Source of the DNA: CAYNWT01 sp964450955
GTDB taxonomy: Bacteria > Planctomycetota > Planctomycetia > Planctomycetales > Planctomycetaceae
Direction: 5' to 3'
Assembly (NCBI GenBank): GCA_964450955.1
Contig: CAYVFI010000003.1
Coordinates: 62,001 to 126,000 of the forward strand
Length of the DNA: 64,000 nucleotides
Part shown: piece by piece, positions 34,060-41,494 of the stretch
Layout: each line of letters begins with the position of its first letter
Position numbering within the stretch: the first letter of the stretch is position 1
Translations under genes and position numbers: made by a program
Notes under the pieces: model-generated
What the model was told of the DNA's origin: nothing
The model's database searches: none
The model's input: the letters and a program-made list of their open reading frames with translations, nothing else

Positions 34060-36009
34060 TTAGCTTTCGGTGAGTTCCAGGTAGGGGTCGATGCCCATGC
34101 GTTCGTAGGCTTCTGTGCGGAACTTTTCCTGCTTTAGTAGGTTCTTCCGCTGCTTGCGGTCGTTCTTTTCCAGGAACTTTTGCGTTCGCTTGAAGTAGCC
34201 AACGGCGCCGCGCCCGAGTTCTCCATCCGCGTTTGGCGAGGCCGCTTTTTGCCGACGTGCGACTTTCCGACTGTCGCGGCATCGCAGGAGTTCGTCTTCC
34301 AGCGACAGGAAAAATTGGTAGCTGCCTTTGTCGCCCTGTCTGGCGGATCGACCGACCAGCTGCCGGTCAATTCGTGTCGAACTATGAAATTCTGTCGCCA
34401 CCACATGCAGCCCGCCACGCTGCTTGACTTCGTCGGTGAGGAGAATGTCTGTTCCGCGACCGGCCATGTTGGTCGCAATCGTGACGCGGCCCATCCCGCC
34501 AGCCTTTTCAACAATCTTTGCTTCCAGGTCGTGGTTCAATGCGTTCAGAACCTGATGGTCAATCCCTGCTGCGTTTAGAGCCACGCCTAGTGCGGTGGAT
34601 GCATCGACAGACGGCGTACCGATGAGAACCGAACGACCGGCCTGAACCTTTTCGCGGATGTCTTCCACAATTGCCTTCTGCTTGGCTGCCTGAGTTGCGA
34701 ACACCCGATGCGGTAGACCCTTGCGGATGCAGACTTTGTTTGTCGGAATTTTTGTCACGTTGATTGCGTAAGTTTTTTTCAACTCACGAGCAGCGGTGGT
34801 TGCGGTTCCTGTCATTCCGCCAAGATGCGTGTAGTTGCGGAAGAAGCTTTGAACCGTGATCCGCGCTGCCTGACCTGTCGCGGCAGTAATCGGAACCAGT
34901 TCCTTCGCTTCGATCGCCTGGTGCAATCCATCCTGCCACTTACGACCATCCATAATTCGGCCGGTTGATTCGTCAACAATTTGCACCTTCTTATCGACCA
35001 CAACGTAGTCGCGATCAAGATTGAAAGCGTGCCGAGCCGTCAGTGCTTTTTCGACCTGTGTATATATGCGTTCGGTGTCCATTGAGTTCATCAGCGACGG
35101 CTTGGCCATGAGCACAATTTTGCGGCAGCCATCGTCGGTCAGGTACGCCGAACGCCGATCGGGTTCGTAAACGTAGTCCGCGTTGGCTTCCAGTCGGTAG
35201 GTCGCTCGGTGACTCCAGCGATACAGGTTTACGGTCGCCGGATCGTTGGGTTGTGTGAGTCCGATGATGAGCGGCGTTTTGGCTTCATCAATCAAAATAC
35301 TGTCGGCTTCGTCAATCAATGCGAAGTGGTGTCCGCGTTGAACAGGCTTCTCGCCACCGTCGATTCCCTGGCCAAATCGCTTCACTGCGATTTCATCGTC
35401 CTGCGACGCTCCCTTGCGAAGACGGTCACGCAGGAAGTCGAAACCCATTTCTTTGGCGGTTCCGTAGGTAATATCGCAGGCGTAGTTCTCGCGGCGTTCG
35501 GGTGGTTCCATCGGTTCCAGAACCTTGCCGACCGTCATGCCCAGCTTTCGGTAGACCTCACCCATGATGTCCGCGTCACGATTGGCCAGGTAATCATTGA
35601 CCGTAATTACGTGTGTGCCGAGCCCCGAAAGCGCCCGAATGTAAGCGGGCATGGTTGCTGTCAGCGTTTTGCCTTCGCCCGTCTGCATCTCAGCAACGTT
35701 ACCCTCAAACAACGCCATCGCGCCCATGATCTGGACTCGGAAGTGCCGCATTCCCAGAGCGCGGTCGGCGGCTTCGCGGACCAGGGCGTAGGCGTCAGGT
35801 AGCAATTGATCCAAAGGTTCGCCCGCTTTGGCCCGCCATCGCACTTCGCGGCCGCGGACTTCCAGTTCGTCGTGAGCCAACTGCTTTAGCTTGTCCGAAC
35901 GTTCGATGACGTCGCCAGCGACTTTCCACCAACGTGAACGTCGGGCCGCAGCCGGACGACCGCCGACTTTGATTAGGTGAAGCGCAGAATCAAATGAGAA
36001 AGCTGACAT
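34060..36009 (-). CDS. Shortened SecA paralogue
   Basis: The protein has 649 residues from ATG 36009; the frame is open 61 codons further, but that part overlaps the divergent gene. The motor core is intact. Walker A is MQTGEGKT (108-115), the DEAD-box region is LIDEADSILIDEA (231-243), VDESTGR lies in the preprotein-crosslinking region, ATNMAGRGTDI is motif V and RQLVGRSARQG (549-559) is motif VI. After motif VI only about 90 residues remain, against almost 400 in Escherichia coli SecA (901 residues). The helical wing, most of the scaffold and the zinc-binding C-terminus are missing. The tail is basic and helical. It is probably a specialised or accessory ATPase alongside a full SecA elsewhere. 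Confidence 0.85.
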   Translation of the reverse strand: MSAFSFDSALHLIKVGGRPAAARRSRWWKVAGDVIERSDKLKQLAHDELEVRGREVRWRAKAGEPLDQLLPDAYALVREAADRALGMRHFRVQIMGAMALFEGNVAEMQTGEGKTLTATMPAYIRALSGLGTHVITVNDYLANRDADIMGEVYRKLGMTVGKVLEPMEPPERRENYACDITYGTAKEMGFDFLRDRLRKGASQDDEIAVKRFGQGIDGGEKPVQRGHHFALIDEADSILIDEAKTPLIIGLTQPNDPATVNLYRWSHRATYRLEANADYVYEPDRRSAYLTDDGCRKIVLMAKPSLMNSMDTERIYTQVEKALTARHAFNLDRDYVVVDKKVQIVDESTGRIMDGRKWQDGLHQAIEAKELVPITAATGQAARITVQSFFRNYTHLGGMTGTATTAARELKKTYAINVTKIPTNKVCIRKGLPHRVFATQAAKQKAIVEDIREKVQAGRSVLIGTPSVDASTALGVALNAAGIDHQVLNALNHDLEAKIVEKAGGMGRVTIATNMAGRGTDILLTDEVKQRGGLHVVATEFHSSTRIDRQLVGRSARQGDKGSYQFFLSLEDELLRCRDSRKVARRQKAASPNADGELGRGAVGYFKRTQKFLEKNDRKQRKNLLKQEKFRTEAYERMGIDPYLELTES

Positions 36010-36110
36010 TGGCCGACTGACTGGATGCGTGTTTTGTCTGATTTTTGCCCTGGAAATGACGAACAGGAAGCAGGTTCCCAACTTCATCATGCGTAATTCT
36101 ACGCAGCGGC

Positions 36111-36137
36111 TTACACGGCCGGAACCTGTGTTATAAT
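36111..36137 (+). promoter_or_regulatory. Possible promoter for the small membrane protein gene
   Basis: A perfect TATAAT (36132-36137) lies 38 nt before the ATG at 36176. The -35 candidate TTACAC (36111-36116) is weak, with a short 15-nt spacer. Confidence 0.45.
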
Positions 36138-36175
36138 CGGCACTTGGAAACCACACCTTCGGGCAGGAGCCCCCG

Positions 36176-36577
36176 ATGCCCAAAAAAAACAATTATGGAC
36201 GCGAAAGTGCCGCACTTTTGGCCTCCTCACTGGTGTTCCTGCTGGGCTTTATCGGTGTGATGTTCATTTTGGTGACCTCTGTCGATGACCCGCTGTGGCC
36301 CGGTCTGCTGGCTGCTGCCGTTTTTGTGGGCCTGATCGGAGTGCTTCTCATGGGACTCAACAGCAACAACGGGTCCGGAAACCTTGGTCTTTGGTTCAAA
36401 GCGAAAACGCCAGACCCGCCGGCTGACTACTCGCCGCGACGCGTTCGAACCTCGACCGGCGACTCCACTTGCAACAACGGACCACCCACTGTTGAAGGCG
36501 TTCGGGACATCAAAGAATCGAAGCAGGACAATCCCAATACGTGGGTTCCGTCAAGTGTCCCCAAGCAAAATCGGTAG
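36176..36577 (+). CDS. Small two-helix membrane protein
   Basis: This 133-residue protein starts at ATG 36176, with AGGAG 6-7 nt upstream. Two membrane helices (about 13-34 and 41-61) form a hairpin; the remaining 70 residues are polar, Pro/Asn/Ser-rich and probably disordered. It is divergent from the SecA paralogue, with 166 nt between the starts, and lies 196 nt upstream of the ClpX paralogue on the same strand. A link to either is suggested by position only. I do not recognise a family. Confidence 0.7.
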   Translation: MPKKNNYGRESAALLASSLVFLLGFIGVMFILVTSVDDPLWPGLLAAAVFVGLIGVLLMGLNSNNGSGNLGLWFKAKTPDPPADYSPRRVRTSTGDSTCNNGPPTVEGVRDIKESKQDNPNTWVPSSVPKQNR

Positions 36578-36773
36578 ACGGAATTTTGCCTGGAACGCAG
36601 TAAAATGAAGCGTTTCGCGGATTTTCCGGTCTCTCAGACACTTTTGCCCGCTCGCAGTATCTGGGTGAGCAGAACGCCAAAACAGCGGTGCTTGTCCTGA
36701 GCCATCGAACCTCGAAGAGTTCCACCGGGCAGGCAAAATCTGATCTGCCGGAATGTAAAAGAGGAACCCGACT

Positions 36774-38108
36774 GTGACTCAAGAAGAGAAACACGACAAG
36801 AACGACAACATCAACTCCGCGGAAGCCCTTGAACGCGCGCTGCAGCAGATGGGCGATCCGGAAGCGGTCGCAGCCGCGATTGGCATGCCTGGACTTTCTG
36901 ACCTCGTGAACCGGCTTGGTGATATGGACCCATTGGAAACATCTTCAATCGATACCGGCGTCGTCACCGCAGAAGAAGTCAGTGCGGCTGACTTCACAAA
37001 GGCTGAGATTAACGACGTCGTGCAACGCCTCGAAAAAATCGACGTGCTCACTCCGCGGCAGGTCGAACAGCGCCTGTTGGAATGCGGCTATCGCGGCCAA
37101 AAGAAAGCGCGGCGAGCGGGTTCTGTGTTGGCGTATCGACACCTCCAGCGCTTGCGACTGCAATTTCTGGAACAACTACCGACCGCTGAACTGCCGGAAC
37201 GCGAACACTACATGTTTCTTGGTACGACAGGCAGCGGGAAGACGTACCTGGCCGAACTGCTGTTCCGCGAAATCCTTCCCGTGCCAACGCTGGTGGCCGA
37301 TACGACGCGGTTCTCCGAAACCGGATACATCGGCGACGATGTGCAGATGCTGATCTCGCATTTGTTTGAACTGGCCGGGCAGAACCGAGCGTGGGCGTCT
37401 TGTGGAGTCGTCTGTCTGGACGAATTCGACAAGCTGGCAACCAGTCGATCGTCAACGCGATTCGCCGGTGAAGGAACCACGAAAGATGTAAGTGGCTTCG
37501 GTGTGCAGCGCGGTTTGCTGACCTTGTTGTCCGGTCGTACGACCACGTTCCCAGCCGACTTCGGCTACAGCGGACACGGAGCGCAGGTGGAAATGCCGTT
37601 GCGGAACATCATGTTCATCGCGTGCGGAGCGTTTAGTGGACTGCAGGGAACGGCCACCGTGTCGAAGTCTAAATCGTCCGTCGGGTTTGGGCAGGTCGCC
37701 AAGCCAAAGATTGACGAAGGGATTGCTCAGGAAGTCGGTTCAGAACTCATGGAGAACACGACTGCCTTTGCGAACTACGGCATGCTGCCTGAACTGGTTG
37801 GTCGGTTCTCCCGACTCGTGAGTTTCCAGCCGCTGACAGAAGACGTGCTCCGGGAAATCCTGGACGACACACTGTTGGACAAGTACCGACGCGAGTTCAA
37901 ACGTGAAGGTGTTGAACTGGTCATTGAAGATCCGGTCATCGAAGGCATCGTCGAAGCGGCTCACCGCCGAGAAACCGGCGCTCGCGGTTTGCGAGCCTCG
38001 TTGGTTCCTCACCTTGAAGAAGCCGCGTTCGAAACCTTCGGAACCGGCAAGCAGTCGGAAGTGACGCTTAAAAAGAAGGGCGACGAAGTCATCGTCGTCA
38101 CGAAGTAA
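36774..38108 (+). CDS. ClpX-like AAA+ unfoldase without zinc domain
   Basis: This 444-residue protein starts at GTG 36774, with GAGGAA about 8 nt upstream. It is homologous to ClpX across the AAA+ module: Walker A GTTGSGKT (150-157), pore loop 1 GYIGDD (184-189), Walker B VVCLDEFDK (212-220), a pore-loop-2 region with KDVSGFGVQ, and sensor 2 ETGARGLRA (400-408). The position of the ClpP-docking IGF loop reads VGFG (303-306). The C4 zinc domain is replaced by about 140 residues of acidic, helical sequence containing an LTPRQVEQRLLECGY segment. It may use different adaptors or substrates, possibly still with ClpP. It is followed 13 nt later by a PNPOx-fold gene, probably co-transcribed. Confidence 0.85.
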   Translation: MTQEEKHDKNDNINSAEALERALQQMGDPEAVAAAIGMPGLSDLVNRLGDMDPLETSSIDTGVVTAEEVSAADFTKAEINDVVQRLEKIDVLTPRQVEQRLLECGYRGQKKARRAGSVLAYRHLQRLRLQFLEQLPTAELPEREHYMFLGTTGSGKTYLAELLFREILPVPTLVADTTRFSETGYIGDDVQMLISHLFELAGQNRAWASCGVVCLDEFDKLATSRSSTRFAGEGTTKDVSGFGVQRGLLTLLSGRTTTFPADFGYSGHGAQVEMPLRNIMFIACGAFSGLQGTATVSKSKSSVGFGQVAKPKIDEGIAQEVGSELMENTTAFANYGMLPELVGRFSRLVSFQPLTEDVLREILDDTLLDKYRREFKREGVELVIEDPVIEGIVEAAHRRETGARGLRASLVPHLEEAAFETFGTGKQSEVTLKKKGDEVIVVTK

Positions 38109-38121
38109 ACGAGCCTGGTCG

Positions 38122-38568
38122 ATGGATAACCTTCAGACTGCTCAAGTCGTCTTCGGCAACATGCACGCCGCCAGCCTCGGCACACTCGACACAAACGGCG
38201 CGCCGTTTGTGTCGCTGGTGACGGTCGCGAAATGCGGTTCGTCGCCAGTCATGTTGCTGTCGGGGCTTGCCGCTCATACGAAGAACCTCGCGTCCGACAA
38301 CCGCTGCTCACTGCTAATCGTTGCCCCGGGTGGTGAAGGCGGGAACCCGTTAGAAGGTCCGCGACTAACGCTGGTCGGTACGGCAGTCCAGTTAGAACGT
38401 GGTGCTGACCAGGCCGAACGGACCGCGTTTCTTGCTCAGCACCCATCGGCCGCGATGTATGTCGACTTCGGTGACTTCGCGTTCTTTCGATTCGAAATCG
38501 AATCCGCGCAACTTGTCGCCGGGTTCGGGCGCATCGAAAGGTTCAACGCCGATCAACTGGCAAGCTGA
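38122..38568 (+). CDS. PNPOx-fold (HugZ-like) flavin-binding protein
   Basis: The protein has 148 residues. It has the split-barrel pyridoxamine 5'-phosphate oxidase-like fold, recognised by an N-terminal ASLGTLDTNGAPFVSLV strand pair, a KNLASDNRCSLL segment and a final FFRFEIESAQLVAGFGRI strand, which resembles the haem-utilisation HugZ group. It lacks the extra HugZ C-terminal domain. FMN, haem or F420 binding cannot be told apart by eye. It starts 13 nt after the ClpX-like gene, so both are probably on one mRNA. Confidence 0.78.
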   Translation: MDNLQTAQVVFGNMHAASLGTLDTNGAPFVSLVTVAKCGSSPVMLLSGLAAHTKNLASDNRCSLLIVAPGGEGGNPLEGPRLTLVGTAVQLERGADQAERTAFLAQHPSAAMYVDFGDFAFFRFEIESAQLVAGFGRIERFNADQLAS

Positions 38569-38657
38569 CTCGTAGGCGAGAATGGCGACGCAGGCACGCG
38601 ACGGCGTTGGCTGCTATTCTGTAGCGGCACACCTGACACATGCCGTAAGCAAGACTG

Positions 38658-39932
38658 ATGGACAGCATTGAAATTCAGCCCGTCGCGGGACCGATCGTTG
38701 GTTCAATTTGCCCGCCCGGTTCCAAAAGCATCACCAATCGCGCGTTTATCATTGCGGCTTTGGCTGATGGCGAAACGCGGCTAAGGGGCGTGTTGGACAG
38801 CGAAGACACTCAAGTGATGATTGAGAGTCTTCGGCGACTGGGGTTCAAAGTCGAAGCCGACTCAGCCGCATGCACCGCCACTGTTGTAGGCCAGTCTGGC
38901 CAATTGCCAATCGACACAGCCGACCTGTTTCTGGAGAACAGTGGAACCAGTATTCGGTTCCTTACAGCTCTTTGCGCACTGGGAACCGGCCCCTACACAC
39001 TGGACGGCATCGCTCGCATGCGAGAACGCCCAATCGGTGATCTGGCTACAGCACTGAATCAGTTGGGCGCCGACATTGAATGCACAGCGAACGCCGGGTT
39101 CCCCCCGGTCATCGTGCGCGGCGGTTCAGTTGGTGGTTCCACCAAAGTTGCGGGCAACATGAGCAGCCAGTTTCTAAGCGCATTGCTAATGATGGCGCCG
39201 GCCTGCAAGTCGGATGTCACAATTCAGGTGGAAGGCGAACTTGTTTCGAAGCCGTACGTCCGGATGACGCTTAGCATGATGCGGGACTTTGGAGTTTCCG
39301 TCACAGCCGACGGGACTGCAGCGTTCACAACGAAACCACAGACATATGGTGCTCGGGAATACCTCATCGAACCTGACGCTTCGGCCGCCAGTTACTTCTT
39401 TGCCGCCGCGGCAATTACCGGCGGACAGGTGACGGTCAACGGCCTCACGCGACAAGCGATGCAGGGCGACGTCCTGTTTGTGGATGCCCTGGCCAGCATG
39501 GGATGCACGGTTGAAGAAACTGCCGATTCGATAACCGTTACCGGTCCGGACACGCTGACCGGTATCGAACTCGACATGAACGCGATCAGCGATACCGCTC
39601 AAACATTGGCCGCAGTGGCTGTCTTCGCCGACGGTCCAACCACCATCCGAAACGTAGAGCATATGCGACACAAAGAAACGGATCGTGTGGACGCTGTGGC
39701 TACCGAGCTAAATCGATTGGGAATTCGGACGGAAGTGTTCCCTGATGGCTTGCAGATCGTGCCTGGCCCGGTTACTCCTGCAATTGTGCAGACCTACAAC
39801 GACCATCGGATGGCGATGAGCTTTTCGCTGATCGGGCTGCGGACTCCTGGCATTCGGGTCGCGAATCCCAAATGTACGGGCAAGACATACCCCAATTATT
39901 TTCAGGATCTGAGTTCGCTTTGTCATTCCTAG
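38658..39932 (+). CDS. aroA: 3-phosphoshikimate 1-carboxyvinyltransferase
   Basis: This 424-residue EPSP synthase carries out the sixth step of the shikimate pathway, joining shikimate-3-phosphate and phosphoenolpyruvate. Visible motifs are PGSKSITNR (20-28), ENSGTSIRFLTAL (the PEP-binding loop; the usual Gly before Asn is Glu), MSSQFLSALLM, EPDASAASYFFAA, DTAQTLAAVAVFA, RHKETDR and YNDHRMAMSFSL. All major substrate-binding segments are present and the length is normal. The enzyme is cytoplasmic. The upstream PNPOx-fold gene ends 89 nt before it and rsmB follows closely on the same strand. Confidence 0.96.
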   Translation: MDSIEIQPVAGPIVGSICPPGSKSITNRAFIIAALADGETRLRGVLDSEDTQVMIESLRRLGFKVEADSAACTATVVGQSGQLPIDTADLFLENSGTSIRFLTALCALGTGPYTLDGIARMRERPIGDLATALNQLGADIECTANAGFPPVIVRGGSVGGSTKVAGNMSSQFLSALLMMAPACKSDVTIQVEGELVSKPYVRMTLSMMRDFGVSVTADGTAAFTTKPQTYGAREYLIEPDASAASYFFAAAAITGGQVTVNGLTRQAMQGDVLFVDALASMGCTVEETADSITVTGPDTLTGIELDMNAISDTAQTLAAVAVFADGPTTIRNVEHMRHKETDRVDAVATELNRLGIRTEVFPDGLQIVPGPVTPAIVQTYNDHRMAMSFSLIGLRTPGIRVANPKCTGKTYPNYFQDLSSLCHS

Positions 39933-39984
39933 CGCATTGTGGCGCGGTCGATGCATAGCGAACCAGTCGTGTCACGGGCCTGCA

Positions 39985-41340
39985 TTGACGAAATCCTCAC
40001 GAGACATTGCCTATCACGTTTTGGTCGAACACAGAAAAGCCGGCGGGCTTGTTGCGGACTTGCTGGAATCGTATGGCGTTTCTGTGGCTCGCGACGATGT
40101 CCGCCTGGCATCCGAGATTGTCTACACCACGATCCGCCGCCGCGAGACGTTGGACACGGTTATCGCCGCGCATGTCAAACGCCCCATTGATAAAGTGGAA
40201 CGCGACTTGTGGACTTTGTTGCAAATGGGAGCCTGCCAGATTCTGCTGCTGGAAACGCCGGCTCACGCGGCCGTCCACGAAACCGTTGAAACTGCTCGCC
40301 GCTGTGGAAACCCACGCTGGACAGGATTCCTCAACGGATCGTTGCGGGGAATTTCGCGGACGACGGAAAAAGAGAAACCGGTCGCAAGCGAACCTGGAAC
40401 CGACCGTGTTCCACTGCGAGACGGAACCTTTCGCGTTCTCAACCAATCCATCTTCGCCGATCCGGAAAAAAACTTCGCCGCTTACATTCAAAGTGCCTAC
40501 AGCTTCCCCGGCTGGCTGGTCGAACGCTGGATGCAGCGCGGAACCAAACAGGATGTGATCGCATGGGCGAATTGGTTCAATGCTCCGCCGCAGTTGACTC
40601 TTCGGGCGAACACGCTTGTTGCTGACCGCGAGACTCTGCTGGCATCCGTCGTAAACCACGGAATTCCGGGCAGCGCCGGGCAAAATCCGGACGCTGTTGT
40701 TCTATCAAAGCGATACGCGGTTCCAACCCTGCCCGGCTTCGAACAGGGAACGTTCGCGGTTCAGGACGAATCCGCCATGGCTGCGTCGTGTTTGCTAAAC
40801 CCACAGCCGGGCGAAAGAGTGCTCGATCTCTGCGCCGGTTCGGGCAGTAAGAGCTGCCATCTGGCTGCGCTGATGCAAAATCAGGGCGAAGTGGTCGCCG
40901 TTGATAATCACAGCGACCGACTGGAACGCCTCACACAAAATACCAACCGCCTGGGCATCACCAACATCACACCGATGCACGCAGACGGAACCGATTCCGA
41001 AACACTGGGCGGCGACTACGACGCGGTTTTGGTCGACGTGCCCTGCTCTAACTCCGGCGTGCTGGGAAAACGCCCCGAAGTTCGTTGGCGACTGGATCCG
41101 TCAGAGATCCCTGAACTAGTTCAGCTTCAAATGTCCTTGCTGACCGCAGCAATAGCCGCTGCAAAAATCGGCGGCCGTGTAGTCTATTCAACCTGCAGCT
41201 GCGAACCAGAAGAGAACGAGCTCCTGGTAGCCGCGTTCCTGAAAGCGAACCCAAACGTCACGCTGGAGAAACAGCAAAGCCACATACCAGGCAATCCCGG
41301 CGACGGCGCCTACCAGGCTTTACTCACCAAGAACGCTTAA
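39985..41340 (+). CDS. rsmB: 16S rRNA (cytosine-C5) methyltransferase RsmB
   Basis: The product is 451 residues if it starts at TTG 39985. No ATG is available in frame upstream, and a TTG at 39937 would add 16 residues that do not look conserved. The N-terminal NusB-like RNA-binding domain (about 1-130) is followed by a Rossmann methyltransferase. SAM is bound by VLDLCAGSGSKS, and the two catalytic cysteines are C354 (DVPCSNSG) and C404 (YSTCSCEPEEN). It methylates C967 (E. coli numbering) of 16S rRNA. An insertion rich in Lys/Glu/Pro (about 125-145) lies between the domains. It begins 52 nt after aroA and converges on the Trx-protease gene. Confidence 0.9.
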   Translation: MTKSSRDIAYHVLVEHRKAGGLVADLLESYGVSVARDDVRLASEIVYTTIRRRETLDTVIAAHVKRPIDKVERDLWTLLQMGACQILLLETPAHAAVHETVETARRCGNPRWTGFLNGSLRGISRTTEKEKPVASEPGTDRVPLRDGTFRVLNQSIFADPEKNFAAYIQSAYSFPGWLVERWMQRGTKQDVIAWANWFNAPPQLTLRANTLVADRETLLASVVNHGIPGSAGQNPDAVVLSKRYAVPTLPGFEQGTFAVQDESAMAASCLLNPQPGERVLDLCAGSGSKSCHLAALMQNQGEVVAVDNHSDRLERLTQNTNRLGITNITPMHADGTDSETLGGDYDAVLVDVPCSNSGVLGKRPEVRWRLDPSEIPELVQLQMSLLTAAIAAAKIGGRVVYSTCSCEPEENELLVAAFLKANPNVTLEKQQSHIPGNPGDGAYQALLTKNA

Positions 41341-41364
41341 GTCGGGACTGCGTGGTTGTTGTTC

Positions 41365-41440
41365 GTGGCCACGAAAAACACAAAGAAACACGAAAAAGCG
41401 GTGCTCTTGTTTTTGTGTCTTTTTGTGTTTCTTGTGGCCG
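41365..41440. repeat. AT-rich imperfect palindrome between convergent genes
   Basis: GGCCACGAAAAACACAAAG on the left is largely complementary to CTTTTTGTGTTTCTTGTGGCC on the right, with further ACACGAAAAAG and CTTGTTTTTGTGT arms inside. Homopolymer runs on both strands would let it terminate both convergent transcripts. Its sequence also resembles dispersed palindromic elements. Confidence 0.55.
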
Positions 41441-41494
41441 CCAGCGACGCGAGGGGAGGGCGGGTCGGAATCGCCGGCTGAGTCAACCGTGACG

